A stretch of DNA of 55,033 bases from Nitrospirota bacterium (GCA_028876065.1 JAGWTI010000011.1:1-55033), one strand, 5' to 3'. Positions 1 through 8,372 are shown, numbered from the stretch's first letter. Numbers and translations are program-made. The notes: generated from the sequence alone by a model not told the origin.

Positions 1-909
1 GGGGCCTTGCAGGAGGTGGTCGTCAGGCGGCTCAAGGAGGCGGGCTATCAGGTCGTGACCGACCCGGCGCTGCCGTCCGATGTGGTCTTCAAGGTGAAGT
101 GCGAGCAGCGGAAGGTTTGGGAAGGCACCACCACGATGGGCAGCGACGCCGACTTGCCCGACTCCCCGTCCCGCGTGTGGAAGGGGCCGGCCTGCCAGTT
201 GTCGTATTTGCTGGGCGGCAGGAAGATGGGGTGGCAGAAGGAAGTCCGCACGGAGTTTGCGGATGCGCTCCAGGCAGCGGCGGCGGCCAAGGCAGCGGAT
301 CCAGGCCAATACGCCCTCGCGAAACTGAAGGAGCGGTTGGAACAGTATGACTTCCCCGTCCTGGTCACGGCGGACTGGGGGCAGGACGATCGGTTGCTCA
401 AGATGCTGAACGATCCGGCGGCAACGTCGGCGCGCAAGGTGCAGGTTATCACGGCCTTGGGCGATCTGTTTTCGGCTCATGCGGTCCCGAGTTTGTTGAA
501 GGAACTGAAAGGCTCGGATCTCGAAGCGGCGAAAGCCTCGGCCGTGGCGCTGGGCAACATCGGCAATAAAGACAGCATTCCGGCTTTGGTCGAGGCCATG
601 CAATCCGGCAAGCCGGAATTGCAAGCGGCGGCAGCCAAAGGGCTGGGGGTGTTGGGTTCCCTGCACAGCGACTTCACGGTGATCACGCCGCTCCTCGACG
701 CGTTGAAGATCGACGACGTCGGCGTGAAAACCGAGGTGGTGTTGGCGCTCGGCAAGCTGCCAGACAAACGTTCCTATGAACCCATCTTCGCCCTGTATCA
801 GTCGCTCCAGCGGATGCACAGCACCGAGCCGGACCCCAAGCAGAAGAAATTGAAGGACGCGGTGAATTACACGCTGAAGCAGATCGACACGTGGGAATAC
901 ATCCAATAG
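1..909 (+). CDS. HEAT-repeat protein, 5' end outside the window
   Basis: The reading frame is already open at base 1, so the protein probably starts upstream; the first possible start in the window is a TTG at base 7, giving 300 residues. Residues 1-90 form an N-terminal region with no family I recognise. From about residue 100 the sequence becomes helical, and from about 140 it shows HEAT-type helical pairs with the pattern of alternating Ala/Leu helices (for example around AVPSLLKELKGSDLEAAKAS and the following repeat with IPALVEAM). Such solenoids serve as protein-protein scaffolds; no catalytic motif is visible. The function is unknown. Confidence 0.75.
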   Translation, partial: GALQEVVVRRLKEAGYQVVTDPALPSDVVFKVKCEQRKVWEGTTTMGSDADLPDSPSRVWKGPACQLSYLLGGRKMGWQKEVRTEFADALQAAAAAKAADPGQYALAKLKERLEQYDFPVLVTADWGQDDRLLKMLNDPAATSARKVQVITALGDLFSAHAVPSLLKELKGSDLEAAKASAVALGNIGNKDSIPALVEAMQSGKPELQAAAAKGLGVLGSLHSDFTVITPLLDALKIDDVGVKTEVVLALGKLPDKRSYEPIFALYQSLQRMHSTEPDPKQKKLKDAVNYTLKQIDTWEYIQ

Positions 910-917
910 TCGGATTC

Positions 918-934
918 CGTGAAACGTGAAGCGT
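918..934 (+). repeat. 17-bp dispersed intergenic repeat (half copy)
   Basis: CGTGAAACGTGAAGCGT is found here and, identically, at 49852-49868, where it forms one arm of a larger inverted repeat. Here only one arm is present, between two plus-strand genes. Confidence 0.6.
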
Positions 935-1555
935 GAGCGCAAGGAGCTGAGGGAGGACGCGCTGCGGCCGAACCCGTGGACGAGGCGCGTCTTGGCGCGC
1001 CTGGGGTGGGCGGGTGTGAAGTTGGCCTGTTTGAACATCCTTGTAGGCTATAGGCTGTTCTATTTTGTTGGCTTGGCCGTCACCTTGTGGGGCGCGAACC
1101 TGCCTCTGTTCGCCCAGGTTGTGGGCGAAGAAGCCGAGATGCAGCGGCTGCAGGCCCGTGCCGAGGAAGCGATCGCGAACGGCGATGCGGACGGCGCCGC
1201 GCTGCACAGCGGAAAGGCCGCGTTGATGGCGGCGCAACTGGCGGCACAGCACCATGAGCCGGCCGTGGCCGGGCTCTATCGAGGGGCGGAGGCCCTGTTC
1301 CGCGCACAGGAGCATGTCTATCGAGCCCAGGCGCTTTTTCAGCGAGCCGGCGGCCAGCTCCCCGCGTCTTCTGGGGTATGCGGCACGTTGAGGATGGCGG
1401 ACCTCAAGGTGGCGGAAGCCACCAAGAGACTCAATGAGGAACCGGTGTCCGCGATCGACGCCGGATATCGGCCGGAACGGGAGCGGCTGCGCGGGCAGAC
1501 CGCCGATTGGGCGCAGACGATCGACGGGATGGCGAAGGATTTTCAATGCCGATGA
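926..1555 (+). CDS. Exported or membrane-anchored protein of unknown function
   Basis: The longest frame starts with GTG and gives 209 residues. The predicted signal or membrane segment covers about residues 31-62 (VKLACLNILVGYRLFYFVGL and following), and the rest is alpha-helical, Ala/Glu-rich and possibly coiled coil. The GTG at 926 lies inside a dispersed repeat, so a later start is likely. The GTG at 1016 would put the signal peptide at the N-terminus. I do not recognise the family. It follows the HEAT protein by 16 bp and may be co-transcribed with it. Confidence 0.55.
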   Translation: MKRERKELREDALRPNPWTRRVLARLGWAGVKLACLNILVGYRLFYFVGLAVTLWGANLPLFAQVVGEEAEMQRLQARAEEAIANGDADGAALHSGKAALMAAQLAAQHHEPAVAGLYRGAEALFRAQEHVYRAQALFQRAGGQLPASSGVCGTLRMADLKVAEATKRLNEEPVSAIDAGYRPERERLRGQTADWAQTIDGMAKDFQCR

Positions 1556-1561
1556 AGATGG

Positions 1562-1735
1562 GAGCGTATAGCAGATGGCTTATGGCCAGAGGAAGCAAGA
1601 GCCTATGGCTGCTGGTCACAAGTAGAAACGCTTTCTCCAACTCCTCCGGCTATACGCCATCGGCCATCAGCTCTTGAAGCCTGTGTCATCAGTTCTTGGT
1701 TTTTCCCGCCATACGCCATAGGCTATCAGCTCTTC
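1562..1735. repeat. Intergenic stuttering palindromic repeat between convergent genes
   Basis: Two near-identical direct copies of a word series built from GGCTATACGCCAT and GGCCATCAGCTCTT lie at 1648-1675 and 1707-1734. Inverted relatives of the same words are found at about 1565-1612 (TATAGCAGATGGC, CCTATGGCTGCTG). The block fills the whole gap between a plus-strand gene and the minus-strand PIN gene, where a bidirectional terminator would be expected. No ORF is convincing here. Confidence 0.6.
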
Positions 1736-1738
1736 TCT

Positions 1739-2182
1739 TCAATCGTCTTCCGGATTGATCGGCGTGATGCCGAAGGGACGGCAGAGCTCCAGGACCTGCC
1801 GGTCCGAACTCACGAACGAGAGCCGTAGCGGCCGCAGTTCCTGCGCCAGCACGAGGTGCAGCGCCTGAGCGCTGCGGAGGAACGGATAATCCAGGATGAA
1901 CTGCTTGGTCGCCAGGAAGGTTCGGCTGGACGGGGTCACGAACTGATAGAGCCCGCGGTCCGCTTCCGCTTCGAACTTGAACAAGACCGAATACCAGTCG
2001 TCCCTGGTCAACTCGCCGAGCCGGGCCTTCAGCGCCAGGGCCGCATAAAATTCCGGGATGGCCACCGAACCAAGAATCGCGAGCCGGCCGCGTTTGGCCA
2101 GCAGAGCATTGACGGTTTTGGTGCCCCGTTCCCGGCTGTAGCGTTTGACGAGCGCTGAGGTGTCGAAGTAGTAGACGGGCAT
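1739..2182 (-). CDS. PIN-domain protein, VapC-like toxin with one acidic site changed
   Basis: A 147-residue PIN-fold protein. The N-terminus MPVYYFDTSALVKRY carries the first active-site Asp (residue 7), IPEFYAAL carries the Glu, and FVSSDRQVLEL carries the last Asp. In the motif usually written LRxxDALHLA, this protein reads LRSAQALHL: a CAG (Gln) codon replaces the third acidic residue. PIN ribonucleases use a cluster of acidic residues to bind Mg2+, so activity may be reduced or the site may tolerate Gln. It starts 3 bp after the upstream small gene, with its Shine-Dalgarno inside that gene's end, as in antitoxin-toxin operons. Confidence 0.75.
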   Translation of the reverse strand: MPVYYFDTSALVKRYSRERGTKTVNALLAKRGRLAILGSVAIPEFYAALALKARLGELTRDDWYSVLFKFEAEADRGLYQFVTPSSRTFLATKQFILDYPFLRSAQALHLVLAQELRPLRLSFVSSDRQVLELCRPFGITPINPEDD

Positions 2183-2185
2183 CGT

Positions 2186-2479
2186 TCATCCCCTCCTGGA
2201 CACGATGAATTCCGCGAGCGATGTGCGCAGTTTGGAGAGCCGGTCCTGGATTTCCTCCAGCGGCAACTCTTCGTAGCCCTGCTTGCGCAAGGCGATCAGG
2301 AGACTGCCGGCCTGGATCTCTCCGGTGTCCTGCTTGATCCGCTCCAGGACGCGCTTCTTGCCCTGACGGCTGGAACCTTGCCGGCTGTCCGGTTGCGTCG
2401 AACGGCGATCGGATGGTGCCGGCTGACGTTCTTGGCCGGTCGTGCGGCTGCTGGTCTTGTGCTTCACGGCTTTTGACAT
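2186..2479 (-). CDS. Small basic protein upstream of the PIN gene, putative antitoxin
   Basis: 97 residues. The first half (to about residue 45) is disordered and rich in Ser/Arg/Lys/Gln. The second half is a helical region with KRVLERIKQDTGEIQAGSLL and LRTSLAEFIVSRRG. The start is ATG with GAGGGG upstream. Its position directly before and coupled to the PIN gene suggests an antitoxin that is not of the usual VapB type; the sequence alone does not identify a known antitoxin fold. Confidence 0.5.
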   Translation of the reverse strand: MSKAVKHKTSSRTTGQERQPAPSDRRSTQPDSRQGSSRQGKKRVLERIKQDTGEIQAGSLLIALRKQGYEELPLEEIQDRLSKLRTSLAEFIVSRRG

Positions 2480-2518
2480 GCAAGTCCCCTCATATGTGAT
2501 GTGGCGTCGGACCGCTCC

Positions 2519-3652
2519 CTACCGCCCCTCATCCCGCGGACAGGCGGCCGGAGGAATGGCCGTCGGTGCGTCCACTTCGCCGTAGACGTAGCCGGCCAGG
2601 GTTTTGGCCAACTCGGATGTCAATTCCTGTTGCATGACGCGCACGGCCTTGGCCGCGGCTTCGCCTTCGGTCAGGTGGCCTTCCTTGCCGGAGCGGGAGA
2701 CGGCGCCCACCACACGTTGCGAGTCTGCCTCCACGACGACGAAGTCGCTGCACCAGCGGACGTAGCGAAATCGCGGATCGGGGACGTTGGCATTCCAGAG
2801 CCGGACGGTGCCCTTGGCCAGTAGGACCAACGGTGAGCCGCCGGCCTCCCCGCCTGTCTGCCCGTTTGTGGCGGCGTGGGCGAGCGGTGCGGCGAGCACG
2901 GGCAAGCCTTCGCGGATCAGCCCCTCCATGACCGCCCTGCGGACCGGCTCGGCTTGCGTGCCGCTCACATCCACGCTGATCGCCAGGTTCGTCGCCATAA
3001 ACTGTTCGAGTTCCGACGTCAGTTCGGCCACCTTATAGGTGGACGCGGCCCCCTGCCCGCTTTGACGAATGATGCGGAGGTCCGCATTGTGAGCCTCCCG
3101 CAAGACCAGGCTTTTGATGGCCCGCCGGAGATGCCGCAGCTTGGCGAGCTTGTCCTGCGCCTGGCGAAACTCTTTCAACTCGGTCTCCACCGTATCGTCC
3201 AGCTCTCCGATGCGCCCCAGCATGGCCGTGCCGGCCTGCGCCCGGTTCATCACGGCCAAGGCATAGTGCTGGCCGGTCTTGTCGTCGGACCAGCCGGACA
3301 TGATCCGTACGTTCTCCAGCACTTTGTCGGTCGAGACGTTGGTGACGTGGTCCAGCGTGAGACGCCGTTCGACGGCGGTAGTGCCGCGATTTTCGAACTG
3401 GAGAAAGGATTCCCAATCCCTGGCTTGGGCGGTGACCTCGGCCTTGAAGATCTTGGCCACGGCCCCGTAGGCGCGATCGTTCGCCGCGTCCTGCGCATCG
3501 GCTTGGCCGACGCCGGTGAGATATTGGTCCGGCGGATAGTCCTTGCTCGGGCCCAGGATCCAGGCCGGGGGTTTGTTCTGGCCGACCCAGGCGCAGCCGC
3601 CCGGGGTCAGCAGCGTGAAGAATGCGCAGGCGATGACGGTGAGGCGTCTCAT
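2519..3652 (-). CDS. LPP20-family outer-membrane lipoprotein (large)
   Basis: I chose the ATG at 3652 because GGAG lies 8 bp upstream and the signal peptide then begins at once (MRRLTVIACAFFTLLTPGGC, lipobox PGGC with the acylated Cys at residue 20). A GTG 39 bp further upstream overlaps the preceding gene by 4 bp and is the alternative. The mature N-terminus PPAWILGPSKDYPPDQYLTG resembles the LPP20 motif (P-x-W-x-N-P then YLxGVG). The protein is about 377 aa, longer than a simple LPP20 protein, with a second domain in the C-terminal half. It is last in an operon of four lipoproteins. A role at the outer membrane is inferred; no enzyme motif is seen. Confidence 0.75.
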   Translation of the reverse strand: MRRLTVIACAFFTLLTPGGCAWVGQNKPPAWILGPSKDYPPDQYLTGVGQADAQDAANDRAYGAVAKIFKAEVTAQARDWESFLQFENRGTTAVERRLTLDHVTNVSTDKVLENVRIMSGWSDDKTGQHYALAVMNRAQAGTAMLGRIGELDDTVETELKEFRQAQDKLAKLRHLRRAIKSLVLREAHNADLRIIRQSGQGAASTYKVAELTSELEQFMATNLAISVDVSGTQAEPVRRAVMEGLIREGLPVLAAPLAHAATNGQTGGEAGGSPLVLLAKGTVRLWNANVPDPRFRYVRWCSDFVVVEADSQRVVGAVSRSGKEGHLTEGEAAAKAVRVMQQELTSELAKTLAGYVYGEVDAPTAIPPAACPRDEGR

Positions 3653-3687
3653 TCGACGGTCTCCGGTGGCTCTCGTACGTTCGGCCG

Positions 3688-5190
3688 TCACGGCACGGCC
3701 AGTTCGGTGAACAGCCTGGTTTCCCCTGCCTGCAGGGTTACGGATCGCACCATCTCGCGCCCGGTTAAGCCGCCACGGTGGACCGGGCGGACTCTCAGTT
3801 CGTAGGTGCCGGGCGGTACCCAGAGCCTGGCGACCTGAATTTCGTCCGGCAGCGTGCGCCAGCTCCGTTTATCCGACTCTTCCGTGCCGATGGCCAAGGC
3901 ATGGGCTAATCCCCCGACCAGGAGCCCGATCAAGGGGCCGAAGTTTTGATTGCCTTGGCCGGAGGCCGCCATCCGTGCTCCCCGTCCTACTCCTTCGGCC
4001 AGGGCATACTTGACCGCCCCGCGGGCGACGGCCTTGCGGACGATCTGTCCATACTCGTCGTTCAACGTTTTGGCGGCCAGAGCGCTGAAGTCCTGCATTA
4101 ATTCGGTTTTGGCGGAATAGGCCTTGGCGCCGGACACCGTGACCTCTTCATAGGCGACCGCGGTCTTGTGCGGCACCAGTTTGGGCAATGCCACGCGCAC
4201 GACACGACCGCTCAGTCCGTAGAGCACCGTTTCCGCCCCCCGCGTATCCTGATTGCTCCGTCCCAACGCGCCCTTGGTGAGCAACACGAGGCGCAGGGCG
4301 TCCAGGCTGATCGGGAGGTCGATGAACTGGTCCTCTTTGTGCGGCGCCCGGCCATTATAGCTGATCACCACGATCTGGGCGAACCGGCTTAATTTTTCGG
4401 CCGACTCCCAGGTCACGCCCGAGAAGGTCTGTTTATACTCGTCATGCTCCTGGGCGAGGTGCAGCGCCTCGCTCGTGCGGAGCAAGTCCGCGCGCAGCAT
4501 GGGGGGCGGCTGAACGCGAGCCCAGGGCAAGGCCGCCTGATATCGGTCGTAGGCTTTCCGATAGGCGATGAAGGCGTTATTGAGATCTCCGGTGGATTCG
4601 TAGAGGATCCCGGTCAGGTAGCGGGCAAAGGCGTCGTCGCGATAGGTATCCTTGTCGCCGGCCTGATCGGCCAGCAGATTGAGCCGTTGATCGATCCGTC
4701 GTGCCTCGACCAAGGCGTCCTCCCATTGTCCGGTCATGGCATAGTTCAGGGCCTTGAGGACGTTGAGCATGACTTGTTCGTACGGCTCGCCTTCATAGGG
4801 CAGCAACGTGTCGTTGACGAGAAAGGCCTTGGCTTCCGTGCGCACCCGCCTGGTGTAGAGTTCCTCGACTTCGTCTTCCGCTTGCTCCAGCAAGGCCGTG
4901 CTGTCCTGATACCGGCCGGTTAAGTGCAGGGTCATGCCCCGATCCATTTGATACAGCACCCGACCGGTGGCGCCGTACTCGCTTTCGGCCTGTTCGATGA
5001 TCTGATCGGCTTGCTTGGGGTTGCCGGCCATCAGGGAGCGGTCAACTTGCTGGTAGCGGCTACTGAGGGAGCTGCAGCCGCTCAAGAGCAGAAGCCCGAG
5101 GAGGCAATGGATGGTGGAGAGCCGAAACCGTGAGGCCGGCCCGGACACTGTCCAAGCCGGAGAGGCCGAGGATGGCATGGCCGGGCTCAC
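3688..5190 (-). CDS. TPR-type lipoprotein (COG3014-like)
   Basis: About 500 residues with a lipoprotein signal (CLLGLLLLSGCSS, lipobox LSGC) and then helical repeats of TPR character: LMAGNPKQADQIIEQAESEY, GMTLHLTGRYQDSTALLEQA and FARYLTGILYESTGDLNNAF. The C-terminal third contains a Gly-rich hydrophobic stretch (GPLIGLLVGGLAHALAIG) and a beta-rich end (PPGTYELRVRPVHRGG). The overall plan matches the COG3014 group, found beside LpoB and LPP20 lipoproteins in other genomes. Start uncertain: GTG at 5190 has no clear Shine-Dalgarno; ATG at 5178 is possible. It lies 12 bp after the LpoB-like gene. Confidence 0.7.
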   Translation of the reverse strand: MSPAMPSSASPAWTVSGPASRFRLSTIHCLLGLLLLSGCSSLSSRYQQVDRSLMAGNPKQADQIIEQAESEYGATGRVLYQMDRGMTLHLTGRYQDSTALLEQAEDEVEELYTRRVRTEAKAFLVNDTLLPYEGEPYEQVMLNVLKALNYAMTGQWEDALVEARRIDQRLNLLADQAGDKDTYRDDAFARYLTGILYESTGDLNNAFIAYRKAYDRYQAALPWARVQPPPMLRADLLRTSEALHLAQEHDEYKQTFSGVTWESAEKLSRFAQIVVISYNGRAPHKEDQFIDLPISLDALRLVLLTKGALGRSNQDTRGAETVLYGLSGRVVRVALPKLVPHKTAVAYEEVTVSGAKAYSAKTELMQDFSALAAKTLNDEYGQIVRKAVARGAVKYALAEGVGRGARMAASGQGNQNFGPLIGLLVGGLAHALAIGTEESDKRSWRTLPDEIQVARLWVPPGTYELRVRPVHRGGLTGREMVRSVTLQAGETRLFTELAVP

Positions 5191-5202
5191 GAACGGGCGG
5201 GC

Positions 5203-5844
5203 CTAAAAAACCGTGCGTTTCCGTTCGACGACTTTCTTGATCTTCTTCTGCCCGAACCAGGACTTCACGTTGTTCTCCAGGTCGATCATCTCCAAATCAA
5301 CCTGGTAGAACATGGCGCGGACGCCCTCGGACTCATCCACGAGCGTGGAAATGCTGCCCTTTAACATGAAGTCGGCGCCGAGTTCTTTGCCCGGCGCCTT
5401 TTGGGTGTCTTCGCGGGCCTGTTCGGCTTGGGCGCGCCGCTCATCGCGGAGCTCCTCCCGCTCGGTCCGGTTGGCGACGAAGGTGACCTTCTGCGAATTG
5501 GTCAGTTCGCGTTCCAGGTCGGCGATGAAGGTCTGGACGTTGATATGGTCGTTGCTCCGGTTGAGAATGGTGCCGACCACGACGACCGGCGGCCGACCCT
5601 TCGCTGCCCTGTACTTGGGAAGCCAGGGATTGTCCAAGGCTTCTCTGACCATGGCTTCGGCCACGAGGCGCGAGTCGGTGTCGTTCCAGCGCCCGCTGAA
5701 ATCGGTGACGACGCCCGTGTCCACGCGGGTCACCCGCGTGGCTTCCCCGCAGCCGGTCATGGCTGCAAGCATGGCAAGGGCAAGCAGGCACGACCCTGCA
5801 TGAGCGCGGCATGTCGAACGCTGAACCGGGACGTCAGTCATCAT
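5203..5844 (-). CDS. LpoB-like lipoprotein (penicillin-binding protein activator family)
   Basis: Two adjacent ATG codons (5844 and 5841) begin a lipoprotein signal whose lipobox is AAMTGC. The mature part matches the LpoB/COG3417 plan: a conserved opening (VDTGVVTDFSGRWNDTDSRL), then MVREALDNPWL, RPPVVVVGTILNRSNDHINV and ELGADFMLKGSISTLVDE, and near the end FYQVDLEMIDLENNVKSWFG. In Escherichia coli, LpoB reaches from the outer membrane to activate PBP1b; in other phyla the family often sits with LPP20 and TPR lipoproteins, as here. Whether it activates a PBP in this organism is inference. Confidence 0.82.
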   Translation of the reverse strand: MMTDVPVQRSTCRAHAGSCLLALAMLAAMTGCGEATRVTRVDTGVVTDFSGRWNDTDSRLVAEAMVREALDNPWLPKYRAAKGRPPVVVVGTILNRSNDHINVQTFIADLERELTNSQKVTFVANRTEREELRDERRAQAEQAREDTQKAPGKELGADFMLKGSISTLVDESEGVRAMFYQVDLEMIDLENNVKSWFGQKKIKKVVERKRTVF

Positions 5845-5890
5845 GATCGGCGTCTTCGTACATCGTTCAGCATTCCTCATGCCGCATCGG

Positions 5891-6457
5891 CTACTTGCCG
5901 TCCCGCTTGGCTTCTTCCTTTTCCAGCTTTTCGAAGAGCTTTTCCCCATTCTGGCGGACGAAGTCTCGTACCTGGGGAGAGAGCTCTTTACTCTGCGCCA
6001 GCGCCTCCTGCATGGACTTGAGGTCCAGCTTGACGAGCACATAGTAGGTCAGGCTGTCCTCGTCCTTGTACCGATCCACCGGCATGACGCCCGACAGCGT
6101 GCCGGAGGCGAAGGTCTTGACCGCCCGCTCGACGTTCTGCTCTTCCGTGGATTTGCTGAAATCCGCCGCGGTGGTGGACGCCGCGTAGTTCCGCATCAGA
6201 TAAGCCGTGTAAGTCTGGAACCGCTTGGTGATCTCCGCGCGGGCCATGTTTTCAGCCGCATCCCAGGCCAGCGGTTCGTTGCGGATGCCTACGACCGACC
6301 CGACTCCATAGATGTTCTTGGCGTCTTTTTCATTGTACGCGGCGGAGCCCTTCTTGACCCAGGCCGGCGGACCTCCGCAAGCCGCGAGACTGACCAGCAG
6401 GGCCACTATCAGGCCACTGCGGAGGAACCGAGCGATCGCATCGTTGTTCGGGATCAT
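5891..6457 (-). CDS. LPP20-family lipoprotein (small)
   Basis: 188 residues from the ATG at 6457, which has a strong AAGGAGG 7 bp upstream; longer starts lack this. Signal peptide ends in the lipobox SLAAC (GLIVALLVSLAAC). The mature protein starts GGPPAWVKKGSAAYNEKDAKNIY, with PPAW and YGVGSV typical of LPP20, then AENMARAEITKRFQTY (the conserved A-R-A-E helix), and ends in a charged helix (KLFEKLEKEEAKRDGK). It is first in the envelope operon; the promoter region carries a 12-bp palindrome. Confidence 0.8.
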   Translation of the reverse strand: MIPNNDAIARFLRSGLIVALLVSLAACGGPPAWVKKGSAAYNEKDAKNIYGVGSVVGIRNEPLAWDAAENMARAEITKRFQTYTAYLMRNYAASTTAADFSKSTEEQNVERAVKTFASGTLSGVMPVDRYKDEDSLTYYVLVKLDLKSMQEALAQSKELSPQVRDFVRQNGEKLFEKLEKEEAKRDGK

Positions 6458-6481
6458 GGAAGGCCTCCTTCCTGGCGGTTG

Positions 6482-6493
6482 CATACTAGTATG
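6482..6493 (-). promoter_or_regulatory. Perfect 12-bp palindrome in the leader of the lipoprotein operon
   Basis: CATACTAGTATG is a perfect palindrome 25 bp upstream of the start codon of the first lipoprotein gene and just before its Shine-Dalgarno. It could be an operator. No good sigma-70 pair is obvious around it. Confidence 0.35.
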
Positions 6494-6728
6494 TGGTGTA
6501 GGAAAAAATGACGGACAGGTTACACTCGGCATGACGTGATCGATCAACTCTTCTCGCTCGACGATGATTCGATGCTAACACGCGACCCCTACCCTGTCAA
6601 CGAAAGGGCGGGTGTTCGGTATCACAGGATGGTGTCCCCGGTCGGACGGTCGCGCCTTGTCTTTGGGGGGCGAGGCGATTACACTCGATCGGGGACGGCT
6701 GAACTTCACACTCTGCGGAGGATGTTTT

Positions 6729-6899
6729 GTGGCTGACGTGAAAATCGAAGACGGGATCATCAAGGTCAGGGACCTGGATATCATGGACCCCAAAGCGGCG
6801 GCGGTGCTGGCCGAATATCCGGAGGTGCGGTGGGCGGAGGTGACGCGGCGGGCGCTCAAAATCGGGCTGGGGTATCTCAAAGGCGGGGCGCAGGACTGA
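6729..6899 (+). CDS. Small conserved-looking hypothetical protein, 56 aa
   Basis: GTG start with GAGGATGTTTT upstream. The sequence runs ADVKIEDGIIKVRDLDIMD, then KAAAVLAEYPEVRWAEVTRR and ends KIGLGYLKGGAQD, a balanced soluble composition with a beta hairpin followed by helices. An in-frame upstream ATG (6612) would add a poorly coding, Cys/Gly-rich stretch. It stands alone between the lipoprotein operon and the caspase-fold gene and has no recognised function. Confidence 0.55.
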   Translation: MADVKIEDGIIKVRDLDIMDPKAAAVLAEYPEVRWAEVTRRALKIGLGYLKGGAQD

Positions 6900-6907
6900 C
6901 ACGAGTT

Positions 6908-6974
6908 ATGAATTGAGAATGATGAGTTGAGAGTGTTCGGATCACTCTCAATTCTCCACGCTCCACTCATCATT
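6908..6974. repeat. Nested inverted repeat between convergent genes, likely bidirectional terminator
   Basis: Inner arms TTGAGAGTG (6927-6935) and CACTCTCAA (6943-6951) form a perfect 9-bp stem with a 7-nt loop. Outer arms AATGATGAG (6918-6926) and CTCATCATT (6966-6974) extend it. It fills the gap between the 56-aa gene (plus) and the caspase-fold gene (minus), and belongs structurally to the stuttering repeats found in other gaps. Confidence 0.6.
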
Positions 6975-6976
6975 GT

Positions 6977-8362
6977 TCACTGTTTTGTGGGCGCTTCGGC
7001 TGCGCCGGCTTGGCCGAGATAGTCCCGCACGCGGTTTTCGTTCCCTCCGGTTTCCAGATACCGCTGGTAGGACTCCACGGCTTTCGCTCGGTCCTTCAGG
7101 TCTTCGGCATAGAGATCGCCGAGCGAGAGATGGACGTCCGAGTAGCCCGGGTTGACGACGAGGGCTTGGAGAAACGCTTTTTCCGCGTCCTTGTACCGGC
7201 CTTTTTTCTGCAGGACGAGCCCGAGCGTGTAGTGGGAGTCCGGGTTGGTCGGCGCATACTTGACGGCAAGCTCTCCTGCGGCCAAGGCCTCGTCCACCTT
7301 GTTCAAACGATCGAGATACAGGTAACTCTTCAGGATGTAGGCATCCCCGAAGGTGGGGCTGAACTGGATGGCTTTCTCCAATCGCTCAAGCGCTTCTTCC
7401 AGCGACCTGTCCTTCTGGAGCTGCAAGAGGGTGAAGGCCTTTTCATACTCTTCCTTGGCGGCAGCGGTCCGTTCCGCCTCCGTCGTGGGTTCGGGCCCGG
7501 CCCGGTAAGCGCTCATTTTTCCTTCGAGCAGCACCGTGTCCCCGTCCCCGTCCAGACGGGCGAATTGGGGATGCTGGGCGCCGCCGTCGAGCGCGCTCAC
7601 CTGCTTGGCCACGTAAGCTCCGATCTCGCTGGCCATGATCCAGCCGTTCTTGTTGGCGTCCGCGGCGCCCTGCAGTCCGGCCAGGAGCGTCGTGACGAAC
7701 ACGCTCCGTCCGTCTTTCCGAGCCAAGGTTTCTCCTTGGGCGGCGGCGCTCAAGACCTGCACCGCCCGTTTGTCCGTCTCTTCCTCCGGAGAGAGGCGGC
7801 CTTCCAGGGACAGTTGCTGGGGCGGTGTGATGTCCCAGCCGGATACGGCCGTATCCAGCACGAACAAGACATGCTTGGCCATGACGCGGCGGGAAAATTC
7901 TTTCAAGTGGTCGAGGGTCACGGCCTTGGAGACGTTGGAGACCTGGGCGTCCCAGGGAACGAGATAGCCGATCTCCTTGTTGTGCATGTCCTGGCTGGCG
8001 CCGGCGTGGCCGGCAAAGAAGATCACGACTCGATCCTGCCGCCCGACCTTGCGCGGCAGATAGTCGTTCAGAATGAAGTGCATGCGCTTCGAACTGGCGT
8101 CTTTGTTGTAGACTTCGAGGACTTCTTGAAATCCCAGCGTACGGAACGCGTTGGCAACCGCCTTCCCGTCCCCCACGGCTCCGTCCAGCTTGGGGGCCAC
8201 CAGATAATCGTTGATGCCGATTACGACGGCCCAGGATTTGTAATAGAGCCCTTCGGGGCGGCCGAGTTGGGCGTCCGCGGTCGGGACGAGAAACAAGAAG
8301 CAAGCCAGGGTCAGAAGGCCGGCGCGGCAAAGGGAGAGGCTGTGCTGAAGGGATCGGGCCAT
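6977..8362 (-). CDS. Secreted caspase-fold (peptidase C14-like) protein with TPRs, catalytic Cys missing
   Basis: 461 residues. A signal peptide (residues 1-31, ending PTADA) precedes a caspase p20-like domain: YKSWAVVIGINDYLVAPKLD, VVIFFAGHAG with the catalytic His at 119, and the strand that normally reads DACYSG. Here this strand is FVLDTAVSGW, with GCC (Ala172) where the nucleophilic Cys belongs. The domain is therefore predicted to be proteolytically dead. A charged linker leads to TPR repeats at about 335-450 (PTNPDSHYTLGLVLQKKGRY and following). It is probably a periplasmic scaffold. The promoter predicts an almost leaderless mRNA. Confidence 0.85.
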   Translation of the reverse strand: MARSLQHSLSLCRAGLLTLACFLFLVPTADAQLGRPEGLYYKSWAVVIGINDYLVAPKLDGAVGDGKAVANAFRTLGFQEVLEVYNKDASSKRMHFILNDYLPRKVGRQDRVVIFFAGHAGASQDMHNKEIGYLVPWDAQVSNVSKAVTLDHLKEFSRRVMAKHVLFVLDTAVSGWDITPPQQLSLEGRLSPEEETDKRAVQVLSAAAQGETLARKDGRSVFVTTLLAGLQGAADANKNGWIMASEIGAYVAKQVSALDGGAQHPQFARLDGDGDTVLLEGKMSAYRAGPEPTTEAERTAAAKEEYEKAFTLLQLQKDRSLEEALERLEKAIQFSPTFGDAYILKSYLYLDRLNKVDEALAAGELAVKYAPTNPDSHYTLGLVLQKKGRYKDAEKAFLQALVVNPGYSDVHLSLGDLYAEDLKDRAKAVESYQRYLETGGNENRVRDYLGQAGAAEAPTKQ

Positions 8363-8372
8363 GGTCAGGCCG

